From contig NZ_JAGJEH010000001.1 of assembly GCF_018100925.1 (NCBI RefSeq), positions 706,112-770,111 of the forward strand: 64,000 nucleotides of DNA, written 5' to 3'. The notes under the pieces were generated by a model. The model was not told the origin of the DNA, did not search any database, and saw only the letters and a list, made by a program, of their open reading frames with translations. Position numbers and translations under genes: made by a program. Source of the stretch: Pseudoalteromonas luteoviolacea. GTDB taxonomy: Bacteria > Pseudomonadota > Gammaproteobacteria > Enterobacterales > Alteromonadaceae. Within the stretch, counting starts at the first letter, position 1. The number at the start of each line of letters is the position of its first letter. Positions 45,716 through 54,979 of the stretch are shown here, piece after piece.

Positions 45716-45749
45716 AAAAAAACAAAGGTGCTCCGCACCTTTGTTTTTT
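45716..45749. terminator. Strong bidirectional terminator downstream of chiA
   Basis: Stem AACAAAGGTGC / GCACCTTTGTT, triloop-like TCC, with runs of A on the left and T on the right, so it works on both strands. It ends the leftward chitin cluster and insulates the solute-binding gene. Confidence 0.88.
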
Positions 45750-45772
45750 GAGGTTGGCCTATCCTTAGGTCA

Positions 45773-45793
45773 ATTGATGACACCGTCATCAAT
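45773..45793 (-). repeat. Hairpin ATTGATGAC-acc-GTCATCAAT
   Basis: 9-bp perfect stem with a 3-base loop, 24 bp after the chiA stop. Probably a 3' stabilising hairpin ahead of the terminator at 45716-45749. Confidence 0.5.
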
Positions 45794-45816
45794 ATCAATC
45801 CGATAATGAAGATTCA

Positions 45817-48276
45817 TTAAAGCGCTTTCCAAACCTGCGCTTTGCCAGGTTCCTCACCTCTAGTCCACCATTTAGCTTGATATAATGCGCCATTGTGTGA
45901 AACTTTATCACCGCCAACATATACAGTGTTTGCATCCCATGGAGCCGCACCTACATCTACGTTTTTGATAGTTACGTCAAACGAAGATGAAGTTGTATAT
46001 GTGCCATCTGATACATCAACAGTCACAGTGACCGTAGTATCTTGTGCTACTTCGCCTGCGGTTAGAGATACTGAAGAACCTTGACCAACTACAGTTAAGC
46101 TAGCAGGAACACTCCAAGTGTACGTTAGAGGATCATTGTTCGGATCAGTTGCAACAACCGATACGTTCACTGATTTGGTTTCTTCAACTGTCGCGTTACT
46201 AATAGGCTGTACGACGGGAGCACCAGCTGGCACTTCTGCCTTAACAAGTACCGAAACTGTCTTTTCAGTCGCGGCATTTTGGTCGTCTGTCACAACAATC
46301 TTCAATTGATAAGTTGTATCAGTAGTTACTGTTGGTGCAGTAATACCCACTGTTGCAGTGTTTGCACCTGTTAATGTTAACCCTTGAGCTGACCAAGCAT
46401 AAGTTAACGCTTGTCCTTCTGGGTCAGTTGCATTAACGGTTAAGTTAGTCGCTTGACCTGAATTTAATGTCAGGTTCGCGTCAACGTTTACAACTGGCGC
46501 TCTGTTTACTGGCATGCCACCAGTTAAGCCGTCATACATAGCGTTTAGGATGTCGCCATTATCCGCATCGATTTCCCAAGCGAATAGGCCGCCTAAATTA
46601 TGAAGGTTAACGTACTGGCCTTTTGCAAGAACTGAACGAGGACTATCGTAAGTAAGTAGTTTTCCTTTCGACTTATTCCACACCCATGCCGCTTCAGCTT
46701 GCTCATCGTATCCAACTGTGAACCCGTTAATGCCATTCCCGCCGCCAACTAGGTTTTTAGCAATGGCTTTATAGTCCATGATGCCCGCTTCCCATACACC
46801 TTCACTGGTTGAGCCTGAGTATTTTCCGTTACCTGGCGCAGTCATTGGGTTACCTGGAATTGTCGTATTTGAATCTAGTACTCCATCCCAGCCACGGCCA
46901 TACATAGCTGCACCAACAACGATTTTTTTCGAGTTTACACCTTGTGCTAGTAGCGCCTTAACAGCATTATCAAGTGTATAGGCAGGACCTTTTCTAGGCT
47001 CGCCGTTGTCATCTAATCCAGTGCCGTCACATTCGCCTTGGCTTAGATGTGAACCGCAGTAAAGAGCAGTTTGGTGTCCTGTTACATTGTTCCAGCCGCC
47101 GTAAAAGTCATAGGTCATAGCGAAGATATAGTCCATGTACTGTTGAGCAACTTGGTAGTCTACGTCTTCAATTTTGTCATAACCTGAACCAATCGCAGAA
47201 GTCAGCTCGTATTTACGGCCCGTTTCTGCTTCCAATTCGTCCAACATTACTCTAAGTTCTTGCATTAATGCTATATATGCAGGGCCGTCATTGACTGGAT
47301 CGCCTAGACCTGGGTTTGGACCATCGCCACCTGGGAATTCCCAGTCAATGTCTACACCGTCGTAGAATTTCCAAGTTTTAAGGAACTGCTTCATTGAAGC
47401 AACGAAAGTGTCCCTATTCGCTTTAGTAGTAAAGCCATGGAACGGGTCCGAAAGTGTCCAACCACCCACTGAAGGTAGGATTTTAAGGTCTGGATAACGT
47501 TGTTTAAGGGCCATTAGCTGCGCATATGTACCACGGATAGGATCATTGTTATCCGTACCTGGAAGTGTCTTTTGTACCGCAGCCCACGGATCGTGAATTA
47601 CTACTTCATAATCTTGTGAATCAGCACATGCTTTTTGCAATGCGCGCCAGCTGTTTCCGTTCTCAATTTCTTTTAAAGATTCATTAGCGCCACAAATTGG
47701 AATAAAACCATAAAGCAAGTGAGATAAGTTGTGTGCTGGAATATTTGATACGTCGAAGTCACGACCATAAATACCCCACTCAACAAAATACGCACCTGTA
47801 ACCATACCTGGAATAGTACCGTTATTGGCATTATTTGGATCTACATCCATTGTCAATGGCTGTAAGTGACCACCATCAGTATCAGCAATCACAATTGGCT
47901 TCCCTGCACTTTTTGCACAACCTGTCGCATCACATATTTCTAGATAAAGCGTATGACGACCTGATTTAGTGTAAGGGAAAGTAACTGTCCCGCCTTTGGT
48001 GCCAGCTGCCAACGAGCCTTGGTTTACAACTTGATTATCAAAATAGACTTTGTAACTATCGCCGCCAGTACCGCTCCATGAATTCCACTTAATGTTTACT
48101 GTGACCACATCCTTAGCTTGTACAATCTGTTTATATGAACCGTTACCCTCTAGATTTACGTCTACAAAAGAGTAAGTTTGTGGTTCCCAGCTGATCTGTG
48201 GTGCTGAAGGCGCTGCCATGAGCCCAGTAGACATTAGAGCCAGTCCTATAGCTGCAGTTAAATTATTAATTTTCAT
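45817..48276 (-). CDS. chiA: GH18 chitinase, ChiA type, with two Ig-like domains and CBM5/12
   Basis: 819 residues. Signal peptide (1-21, ending GLMA). Domains: ChiA N-terminal FnIII-like domain (about 23-135), GH18 barrel (about 155-580) with YDGVDIDWEFPGG and catalytic Glu313, MTYDFYGGW, and LGGLFAWEID; two cadherin/PKD-like Ig domains (about 590-680 and 685-775); and a C-terminal CBM5/12 (about 778-819; VYVGGDKVSHNGALYQAKWW). The N-terminal domain and groove are those of processive ChiA acting from the reducing end. Secreted, it degrades crystalline chitin with the monooxygenase and ChiC encoded upstream on the same strand. Last gene of the cluster. Confidence 0.96.
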   Translation of the reverse strand: MKINNLTAAIGLALMSTGLMAAPSAPQISWEPQTYSFVDVNLEGNGSYKQIVQAKDVVTVNIKWNSWSGTGGDSYKVYFDNQVVNQGSLAAGTKGGTVTFPYTKSGRHTLYLEICDATGCAKSAGKPIVIADTDGGHLQPLTMDVDPNNANNGTIPGMVTGAYFVEWGIYGRDFDVSNIPAHNLSHLLYGFIPICGANESLKEIENGNSWRALQKACADSQDYEVVIHDPWAAVQKTLPGTDNNDPIRGTYAQLMALKQRYPDLKILPSVGGWTLSDPFHGFTTKANRDTFVASMKQFLKTWKFYDGVDIDWEFPGGDGPNPGLGDPVNDGPAYIALMQELRVMLDELEAETGRKYELTSAIGSGYDKIEDVDYQVAQQYMDYIFAMTYDFYGGWNNVTGHQTALYCGSHLSQGECDGTGLDDNGEPRKGPAYTLDNAVKALLAQGVNSKKIVVGAAMYGRGWDGVLDSNTTIPGNPMTAPGNGKYSGSTSEGVWEAGIMDYKAIAKNLVGGGNGINGFTVGYDEQAEAAWVWNKSKGKLLTYDSPRSVLAKGQYVNLHNLGGLFAWEIDADNGDILNAMYDGLTGGMPVNRAPVVNVDANLTLNSGQATNLTVNATDPEGQALTYAWSAQGLTLTGANTATVGITAPTVTTDTTYQLKIVVTDDQNAATEKTVSVLVKAEVPAGAPVVQPISNATVEETKSVNVSVVATDPNNDPLTYTWSVPASLTVVGQGSSVSLTAGEVAQDTTVTVTVDVSDGTYTTSSSFDVTIKNVDVGAAPWDANTVYVGGDKVSHNGALYQAKWWTRGEEPGKAQVWKAL

Positions 48277-48344
48277 TACTATCTCAACCTTATTTTACAT
48301 GTTATATCCAAACCCCAATAAATTGGAGTGACCTTTACATCTGT

Positions 48345-49778
48345 TTAAATCTTTTTCCAAACTTGCGTGGTGCCAGGCTCTTCACCTCTGTTCCACCATT
48401 TAGCTTCGTAATCAACACCTTTGTGACTCACCTTGTCGCCTGCTACATAAGTTTTGGATTTACTCCAAGGCTTTAGCGCACTAACGACATCTTTAACTGT
48501 GATGTCTGCTGTAGTCGTTGATGAAAGCTCTCCATCCGAGACGCTGATATTTATCGTATAGTTTGTATCCGCTGCGACATCAGACGCTTTGAGTGTTATG
48601 GTTGCGCCAGTTCCTGTATATGTCAGGCCGCTAGGCACGTCCCAGGTGTATGTCAAATCCATCGTGTGTTCGTCAAAAGCATGAACATGAAGCTGTGTTT
48701 CAGTGAGCTCATTCATAACGATAGGGTCTGGTTTATGTACTGTTGGTGGCGTATTTGGCTGCTTAACTTGGATTGTTAAGTTATATGTATGTGCTGCATC
48801 AGCCACATAAACTTCATTACTAAGTAAGTTGTTTTGGTCGAAGTTTACATTGCCTGCCGCATCCTTAACGCCAACCTGCACATCAGTCGCGTAATTTGTG
48901 TTAAGCGTGGTTGCTAAATCTGTTTGCCAATTAGCGGCGTTCGTCGTTGTTATTTTTAGAGATTGTTTAACTATTTCTTGCCCATTTGCATCAAAAATAC
49001 GTGCCCATACTGTATCTCCGGCATTGGCATCTTGTCCTTGTTTGATGAAATAGCCAGCGGAATACCAATTTACTGGTTGCGTGTCTGACACGATATTTAT
49101 ATCAGAGCAATTGTAAAATCCTTCTCCCGCGACGTCGTTGCGTTGCCAACGTGTGTACAATACTGCTCTGCCACTTCTATCTTGTGGAATGTTAACAGTC
49201 ATTTCGTAGAATTTTTTACCGTCAGGGTCCGTAACAAAATTTATGTTGCCAACTTCAGTGATTAGATCTAGGTCAGTCCAGTTTAAAAGATCTGTAGTTG
49301 GGTTGTAGGTTGGCTTAGTTAGATAAAACTTCCAAAAACTTGGGTTGTGAGGTGTCGTGGCACGAAATCGTACAGCAACATCTCCGTTTGCATTTGGTTT
49401 GATGTCTGTTGTTTGCCAGTCTGTGTGAGGTAGGTTCATACCTCGTTTTTCATTTGAGCCAGCAGCACAAAGTGTTCCGTTAGGCACCGCGGCTTCTACG
49501 GCTGCTTGATTATTGTAGTCAGCAATTAGAGAGGCGAATTCATGTTCTTGAACAAACTGTACATAACCTGATTCTAAAAACGCCGCTCGACAAGCAAGGT
49601 TCGGAATATTTGAGCCGTCATCTGGCCACCAATAACCGCCTTGGGCTTCACATATGGATTGTCTAGCTTTTGGATGATCCATAAAGCCGTGTGCTGCAAC
49701 GTTCACAGAATGCAATGACAAATACGCTGTGCATGCGACAGAAACAGAGGTTAATACCTTTCCTTTTATAGTTTTCAT
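48345..49778 (-). CDS. AA10 lytic polysaccharide monooxygenase, GbpA-like, chitin-active
   Basis: 477 residues from ATG 49778; AAGGTGAG lies 6-13 bases ahead, so the earlier GTG at 49787 is unlikely. The signal peptide ends VNVAA, leaving H30 as the mature N-terminal His that binds copper with the second His in NLPHTDWQ. AA10 domain (30-205) with HNPSFWKFYLT and GEGFYNCSDINI; GbpA-type second domain (about 215-315); an Ig-like domain (about 320-420); and CBM5/12 (about 430-477). It oxidatively breaks crystalline chitin and helps both chitinases. Its Ig and CBM modules closely resemble those of ChiA, which points to module exchange. Confidence 0.95.
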   Translation of the reverse strand: MKTIKGKVLTSVSVACTAYLSLHSVNVAAHGFMDHPKARQSICEAQGGYWWPDDGSNIPNLACRAAFLESGYVQFVQEHEFASLIADYNNQAAVEAAVPNGTLCAAGSNEKRGMNLPHTDWQTTDIKPNANGDVAVRFRATTPHNPSFWKFYLTKPTYNPTTDLLNWTDLDLITEVGNINFVTDPDGKKFYEMTVNIPQDRSGRAVLYTRWQRNDVAGEGFYNCSDINIVSDTQPVNWYSAGYFIKQGQDANAGDTVWARIFDANGQEIVKQSLKITTTNAANWQTDLATTLNTNYATDVQVGVKDAAGNVNFDQNNLLSNEVYVADAAHTYNLTIQVKQPNTPPTVHKPDPIVMNELTETQLHVHAFDEHTMDLTYTWDVPSGLTYTGTGATITLKASDVAADTNYTINISVSDGELSSTTTADITVKDVVSALKPWSKSKTYVAGDKVSHKGVDYEAKWWNRGEEPGTTQVWKKI

Positions 49779-49858
49779 TTCGCTCACCTTATTGACTACA
49801 TGTTGTTTTTGTTAAGTACTCAAATGGATGGTGGAGGTAGCCCTCCACCGACTTTTAG

Positions 49859-52800
49859 TTAAAGCGAGCAGACTTTTTGGTAGTCTGAGCTCGTAGATGG
49901 TTGTTTATTACTCCACCATTTCGCCTTGTATACGCCTTTTCCATCGATGATTAAATCACCTGCTCCGGCATGGGTTTGACGTGGGAATGTAGGGTAAACT
50001 ACGATATCCGCAATAGGTGTACCTTCACAGTGAGTGATTGGGCCACCGTTACCATCACCTGGTTTTGCAGCTGGTAGCGTAGGATGTTCAAACTTAAATG
50101 CGTAACGCTTGCCATCTTTTTCAGCAGTGAAGTTAACTGGGCCTGTTACCGGCATGTAATACATCACTTGTGCATTGATAGTTTCTCCTGGCGACAATGA
50201 TTTAGGCGTATTACCCCACTCGTTCACTAATGTAATTGAGAATCTGTGGAAATCATTGTCAAAACCACCGATATTGTTACCTGCCGCGTTGGAGTTGTTT
50301 ACGTCTACTGCCATTTTAAGTTTTTCTTGGGCGTTCCAATTAGACTTAAATATTGCAGACGTTGACACCGGCACATCGAATGATATTTTTGCGCCAGAGA
50401 GGTCAATATTCGAATTGTTGGTAAACGCAAATGTCGGTGCTATTGGGTAATTGTCGTCGCCAACAGGGAAGCTTTTAGCTTCGAATGAAACATCAACCTG
50501 CTCAGTTGGTACTTGGAATGCTATATCGCCTCTGTGAATATCATATTGTGAGCCTGACTGCTTAAACTTGTCATATGCAAGTGTTGTCATGCTCGAACCC
50601 ATGAAATATTCGCCTTTAGCTGCGTCATAATCAAAGTCACCAGCTAGCTCCCAGAACATGATGCCGCCTAAGCCTTGGTTAATAACGTAATCAACTTTTG
50701 TACCCATGGACTCTTCGTCTTCAATTGAAATAAAGACGTTCTTTTGTGCATTCCATAGCCAAGGTGCAACTGCTACCGAGTCATAGTGGCGAGCATATGT
50801 ACCAGTTAACTGGTCCGCAGGATCCGTATCCGGTGTTAATCCGTATGCAGCTAGGTAGCTAGGTACAACTCCGTTTTGTAAATTCTTTGCATGCCATAGA
50901 GGGTTTGAACCCGCGGGTACTTCTAGACCTACATCGTTCTTGTCATGCCAAAGGTTGTCAATGCCTATCGCGCCATTGCCACATTTGTTCTTTTCACCAG
51001 AACCTGTACCTGGAGGACAGTCGGCCTGATTCGGTAGCGGAGCTTGTCCCCATAGGCCATTTGTACCGCCCTGAACGTTTTGGAATCCGCGAGTATAGTA
51101 AGGTATACCAATGTTAATACGACCAGCAGACAAACCACCTTGGAAGTATTTAACAGCCCAATCAGTGTTTAAGTAGCCAATGCCTTCAAATTCTTTGGTG
51201 CCATACACATCCCATGCTTTAAGCTCTGAATCTTCACCTGTATCGTATAGCGCCGCATTGTGACCAACGTGTGAGTTCCAAGCACCGTGTAAGTCATAAG
51301 ACATGATGTTTACGTAATCTAGGTACTTAGTTGTTTGGAAAGTTTCCATACCGCGTAACAAATACCCAGAAGATGGCGATGCAATTGTTAGCATGTAGTG
51401 AACGCCGTCTTGCTGACCTGCTTTATCAAGTTCTTCACGAAGACGCTTCATTAATACTTGGTAAGATGCATTTAGGCCCGCTCTTCTTGCATTCGAAATT
51501 GGGAAATCATCTGGGTGGCCAGAGTCTTTCATTGAAGAAGGATATTCATAGTCGATATCAACACCGTCAAATCCATACTTGCGGATAAACTCAACAGAAC
51601 TGGCAACAAACGTCTCAATACCTGCATTGTTAACAGAGCCGTCAGCGTTAGTAGTCATAGTGTAGAAACCACCGCTGTTAACACGCTTGCCGTCTGGCCC
51701 GAAGAAACCGCCGGTTTCAGCCCACCCACCAACACTGATTAGCGTTTTAACATCAGGGTATTGCTTTTTGTATTTGTTAAGTAGGTTAAAGTGGCCTTTG
51801 TACGGTAGTGTTGGGTCTAATTCAGCACCTGCTACGCCTGGCCATTCCATGTTGGTAGCTGGATTTCCTGCTGCATTTGGATCGCCAATTGATACTTTAT
51901 TACCTGCATCGACATGGGCAAATGCGTAGTTGATGTGAGTAATTTTATCCCAAGGGATGTCATTAACAAGATATGATGGTTGGCCGTTTGCACCGTTTCT
52001 CCAACTCGTGAAGTAACCAATTACACGGCGAGGATGATCCGGTCCCATCAGTTCGCGACCATTGGCGTCGTAAATTGTACAGTAAGGTGTATTTACGCCC
52101 GGAGTTTGGTACAGACCGTCTGGCTTACATGCATCTCTATCGCCCGGAACTTGAGCACCTACCTGAAGCTGAGTGGTAACACTCGTAACAGCGTTGTCAT
52201 TATCAGTCACAGTTAAAGTGAAGTTGTAAGTTCCATCAGCTTCGGCTACCCAAGTATGGTCTGAAGCTGTACCGTTTGTGGCTAATACTTCAGTTCCATT
52301 AACAGCAAAACTTAGTTTGGTTAATGTTCCATCAGCGTCAGTCCCTGAAAGTGAGAAAACTACCTGACTACCTACCACTAGCTCAACTGGTTTAGATTTG
52401 ATATCAAGTGTTGCAACGGGCGCTTCGTTGACTGGCGTCGCCGTTTTAACCGTTAGCAGGTTTGTCAAAACATTTGATGCTTCGTTCTTGTCATCAAATG
52501 CTTTTGCGCTTATTTGGTACTGGCCTGGTTGGCCCGCGGTCCAGTTTGTGTCGAATACATCGGCTGTACCAGTTGAGTCAGTCGCAATCAGTGCGTTATC
52601 AACATAGAACTCAACTCGGTTAACGTTTCCGTCAACGTCAACTGCATTTACGCTAATGGCAACGCTGTCATTTTGGTTAAATTCAGAACCGTCGATTGGT
52701 TTTAACTGACTGATTACCGGAGGCTTATTTACACCTGAACCGGCGCAATCGCCAAGCTTTTTCCACTCCTGATTTGGGCCTGAATGTGATGCTGGCTCTG

Positions 52801-52987
52801 ATCGTGTCCACCATTTTGCTTCATAGGCAGCGTTGTTTTGAACGACTTGATTACCGCCTACGTAAGTAGATCCACTTTGCCAATCGGCTAATCCAGTACA
52901 GTCATAAGCATGTGCATACGTTGTGCTAATTGCAATTGCTATCGAGCTCAACTTGAGCGCATTTATAATATGATTTCTCATTTTCAT
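49859..52987 (-). CDS. chiC: GH18 chitinase, ChiC/ChiD type, with chitin-binding modules at both ends
   Basis: 1042 residues from ATG 52987 (GGTGAT ahead; an ATG two codons later is possible). Signal peptide ends YAHA. Domains: CBM5/12 (about 25-75; GLADWQSGSTYVGGNQVVQ), two Ig-like repeats (about 80-175 and 180-270), GH18 barrel (about 300-765) with FDGVDIDYEYP and catalytic Glu481, MSYDLHGAW and GGIMFWELAGD, a beta-rich C-terminal domain (about 800-960), and a final CBM5/12 (about 985-1040). It is a secreted chitinase complementary to ChiA. First gene of the cluster; a large inverted repeat lies 280 bp upstream. Confidence 0.95.
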   Translation of the reverse strand: MKMRNHIINALKLSSIAIAISTTYAHAYDCTGLADWQSGSTYVGGNQVVQNNAAYEAKWWTRSEPASHSGPNQEWKKLGDCAGSGVNKPPVISQLKPIDGSEFNQNDSVAISVNAVDVDGNVNRVEFYVDNALIATDSTGTADVFDTNWTAGQPGQYQISAKAFDDKNEASNVLTNLLTVKTATPVNEAPVATLDIKSKPVELVVGSQVVFSLSGTDADGTLTKLSFAVNGTEVLATNGTASDHTWVAEADGTYNFTLTVTDNDNAVTSVTTQLQVGAQVPGDRDACKPDGLYQTPGVNTPYCTIYDANGRELMGPDHPRRVIGYFTSWRNGANGQPSYLVNDIPWDKITHINYAFAHVDAGNKVSIGDPNAAGNPATNMEWPGVAGAELDPTLPYKGHFNLLNKYKKQYPDVKTLISVGGWAETGGFFGPDGKRVNSGGFYTMTTNADGSVNNAGIETFVASSVEFIRKYGFDGVDIDYEYPSSMKDSGHPDDFPISNARRAGLNASYQVLMKRLREELDKAGQQDGVHYMLTIASPSSGYLLRGMETFQTTKYLDYVNIMSYDLHGAWNSHVGHNAALYDTGEDSELKAWDVYGTKEFEGIGYLNTDWAVKYFQGGLSAGRINIGIPYYTRGFQNVQGGTNGLWGQAPLPNQADCPPGTGSGEKNKCGNGAIGIDNLWHDKNDVGLEVPAGSNPLWHAKNLQNGVVPSYLAAYGLTPDTDPADQLTGTYARHYDSVAVAPWLWNAQKNVFISIEDEESMGTKVDYVINQGLGGIMFWELAGDFDYDAAKGEYFMGSSMTTLAYDKFKQSGSQYDIHRGDIAFQVPTEQVDVSFEAKSFPVGDDNYPIAPTFAFTNNSNIDLSGAKISFDVPVSTSAIFKSNWNAQEKLKMAVDVNNSNAAGNNIGGFDNDFHRFSITLVNEWGNTPKSLSPGETINAQVMYYMPVTGPVNFTAEKDGKRYAFKFEHPTLPAAKPGDGNGGPITHCEGTPIADIVVYPTFPRQTHAGAGDLIIDGKGVYKAKWWSNKQPSTSSDYQKVCSL

Positions 52988-53264
52988 TTTATCACCAACC
53001 TTTACATTAATTGTGATTAACATTTGTTAAATAAAGCTAACATAGAAATTAAACACGTCAATGTTGCTGTGGTTAAATAATGAGCATCTTTTTCTGGTTG
53101 TTAATACTTATGTACTGCTTTTAAAGTGGCTATATGAAATAAATTAATTTTCGCACTGAAAACCAACGTATGAATCCAATTCATCTCTTTTTTAGGTAAA
53201 ATCTTATACTATTGCATATATAACAGTTGGTTAATTAATATCTGTGTCTGAAGTAGGTCTAAAT

Positions 53265-53314
53265 GTAAACTTTCGCATTAAAAAAAGTTATGCGAAAGTT
53301 TACGTGCACGTAAA
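53265..53314. promoter_or_regulatory. Overlapping inverted repeats upstream of chiC
   Basis: A perfect 14-bp inverted repeat (GTAAACTTTCGCAT / ATGCGAAAGTTTAC, 11-bp AT spacer, 53265-53303) shares its right end with a perfect 16-bp palindrome TTTACGTGCACGTAAA (53299-53314). Located 278 bp before the chiC start. It may be an operator for a chitin regulator or a terminator-like structure for antisense transcripts; no T run follows. Confidence 0.5.
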
Positions 53315-53426
53315 TTTAAAATGGTTATATATTATATTTATTGGTTATATAAATTAATCATTAAATCTTCGTGAAATTGACTTTGCGCAGGGACTTTCAA
53401 AATACTTGGTTGAATGTTAAGTGAAT

Positions 53427-53450
53427 GACATTAGACTTATGTCTAATGTC
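53427..53450 (-). terminator. Hairpin after the H-NOX kinase gene
   Basis: 10-bp perfect stem GACATTAGAC / GTCTAATGTC with a TTAT loop, 36 bp after the kinase stop codon. No T run on the minus strand. Confidence 0.5.
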
Positions 53451-53486
53451 TAACTATAAATAGGCTTTTGTAGACAGGGGCTTAGG

Positions 53487-54437
53487 CTAAATAGTCAGCG
53501 GTAATTCAAGGTTAAGAGTTACACCAGAATCAGGATTGTTGCTGATTGATACCGTACCATGGTGATTTGAAATGATGCCATATACCACAGCTAAGCCCAT
53601 TCCAGTCCCCTCTCCTAATGGTTTCGTTGAATAAAATGGGTCGAATACGCGATTTATATCAGCTTCTTCTAAGCCTGCGCCGTTATCCTTTATTCTGATA
53701 ATGGCTTTATCATTTGACTTGTAGGCGGATATTTGGATTGTTCCTCGAAACGACGGATCAGCGTTTTTTACTTTAGCGCATGACTGGGCCGCATTAACTA
53801 GAGTGTTGATCAACGCTTGGGTTAAATTGGGTTTACTGCCTTTTAGTAGTAGGTTTTGCTCGCAAGTTACATCAAGCTGCAGGAGCTTAAGTTTGTTCTC
53901 TAACAATTGTGTAGCGTGCTCAATGACGTCAGAAACCTCAAACTCTAATAAACTGTCGCTTTTAGGTTTGGCAAAGTCGAGTAAGTTTTTTACTATTGCG
54001 CTGATCCGCTCACACCCTTCTTTGCAATCTTGAGAAATATCGCTAAGGTCCTCGATTAATTCTGCAATGTCTGTAGTTTTTTGTAGCTTATGAAATTGCT
54101 CAAAAAACTCGTCTCGGGAAACTTCATCCTTTATATATTTGCTTGTTAGGGACAAATAGTCATTCATATCTTTTGAGTAGACAGCGAGTGTGTCTATGTT
54201 ACAAGTAAGGTACGCTAGAGGGTTGTTTATTTCATGTGCGACGCCAGCTGAAAGCGTACCTAAGGTCGCCATTTTTTCTGACTGTACTACAGCGACTTGT
54301 TGACGTTCTAATAGTTCTAACTTTTTCTCAAGTTCTACATTAAGTGCATATAACTTTGTTGTTTTTTCCTCTAGCAACTCTTCTAATTTATCTCGTGCTT
54401 GCTTCTCTCTCATGTACGCTTTGTAATAATTTTGCAT
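53487..54437 (-). CDS. hnoK: Soluble sensor histidine kinase of the H-NOX pathway (HnoK-like)
   Basis: 316 residues from ATG 54437, two bases after the H-NOX stop; ATG 54467 would add ten residues and overlap H-NOX. No membrane segment. A charged coiled coil (about 10-60; REKQARDKLEELLEEKTTKLY) leads into HisKA with H68 (GTLSAGVAHEINNPLAY) and HATPase with NLLDFAKP, QALINTLVNAAQSC, IKDNGAGL and GEGTGMGLAVVYGI. Kinases paired with H-NOX are inhibited or activated when NO binds the heme protein, then phosphorylate separate receivers. Two receiver proteins are encoded alongside, which fits. Confidence 0.88.
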   Translation of the reverse strand: MQNYYKAYMREKQARDKLEELLEEKTTKLYALNVELEKKLELLERQQVAVVQSEKMATLGTLSAGVAHEINNPLAYLTCNIDTLAVYSKDMNDYLSLTSKYIKDEVSRDEFFEQFHKLQKTTDIAELIEDLSDISQDCKEGCERISAIVKNLLDFAKPKSDSLLEFEVSDVIEHATQLLENKLKLLQLDVTCEQNLLLKGSKPNLTQALINTLVNAAQSCAKVKNADPSFRGTIQISAYKSNDKAIIRIKDNGAGLEEADINRVFDPFYSTKPLGEGTGMGLAVVYGIISNHHGTVSISNNPDSGVTLNLELPLTI

Positions 54438-54439
54438 AG

Positions 54440-54979
54440 CTAGCCGTGTTTTATAATGAAAGTACACATTGAATCACCGTGATGGCTACAAGTTGTTTGT
54501 TGTATATCAACACTTTCATTAAAATGCTGGGCACAACCATAAATTAAACCCTCAGCGCAAAAACAAAGCTGCCGAGGCGAATTATATATTAACTTGATTG
54601 TTTCTGAGTCCAATACACTTGCGTCAATCACTGGTAAATTTGGCTCATCATACAGTTTTTGAACCTCACTGTGGATCACCTTGTCTATGGACAGTATAAG
54701 GTGCTCGAAACTATGAAACTCATTAACGATTGAAGTATGTTTTTTTGCTAGAAACGAAAACAAGTAAGTCCCGAACGCTTTTAATGTCTCCGGCATGCTC
54801 AAGTTTAGAGTTTTTGAAACGCTTGTAGCTAAAGCGACAAGCTCTTCGTCCGGATAAGACTGTGCACTAATATAGACTCTGTCACTGGGGCAATGCTGCT
54901 CTAAAAGTTCTTCCCACAAATCCATTCCTTTTGTTTCGATAACAAGTTCTTCCAAGCAGCGAAAAATAACACCTTTCAT
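54440..54979 (-). CDS. H-NOX heme nitric-oxide sensor protein
   Basis: 179 residues, full length for a stand-alone H-NOX. MKGVIFRCLEELVIETKGMDLWEELLEQ at the N-terminus, proximal heme ligand H103 in SIDKVIHSEVQKLYDEPNLP, and the heme-propionate motif Y132-x-S134-x-R136 (YNSPR). The distal pocket has no obvious tyrosine for O2 binding, consistent with an NO-selective sensor. C-terminal cysteines (C139, C141, C149, C164, C172) include the set that binds zinc or forms disulfides in some H-NOX proteins. Start overlaps the upstream receiver gene by 4 bp (ATGA), and the kinase gene follows directly. Confidence 0.92.
   Translation of the reverse strand: MKGVIFRCLEELVIETKGMDLWEELLEQHCPSDRVYISAQSYPDEELVALATSVSKTLNLSMPETLKAFGTYLFSFLAKKHTSIVNEFHSFEHLILSIDKVIHSEVQKLYDEPNLPVIDASVLDSETIKLIYNSPRQLCFCAEGLIYGCAQHFNESVDIQQTTCSHHGDSMCTFIIKHG

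Larger units (their letters stand above)
52988..53486. other. Regulatory gap upstream of the chitin cluster
   Basis: 499 bases, AT-rich, no gene. It contains the ChiC promoter, the overlapping palindromes at 53265-53314, and a hairpin at 53427-53450 that lies beyond the end of the kinase gene. Confidence 0.55.
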
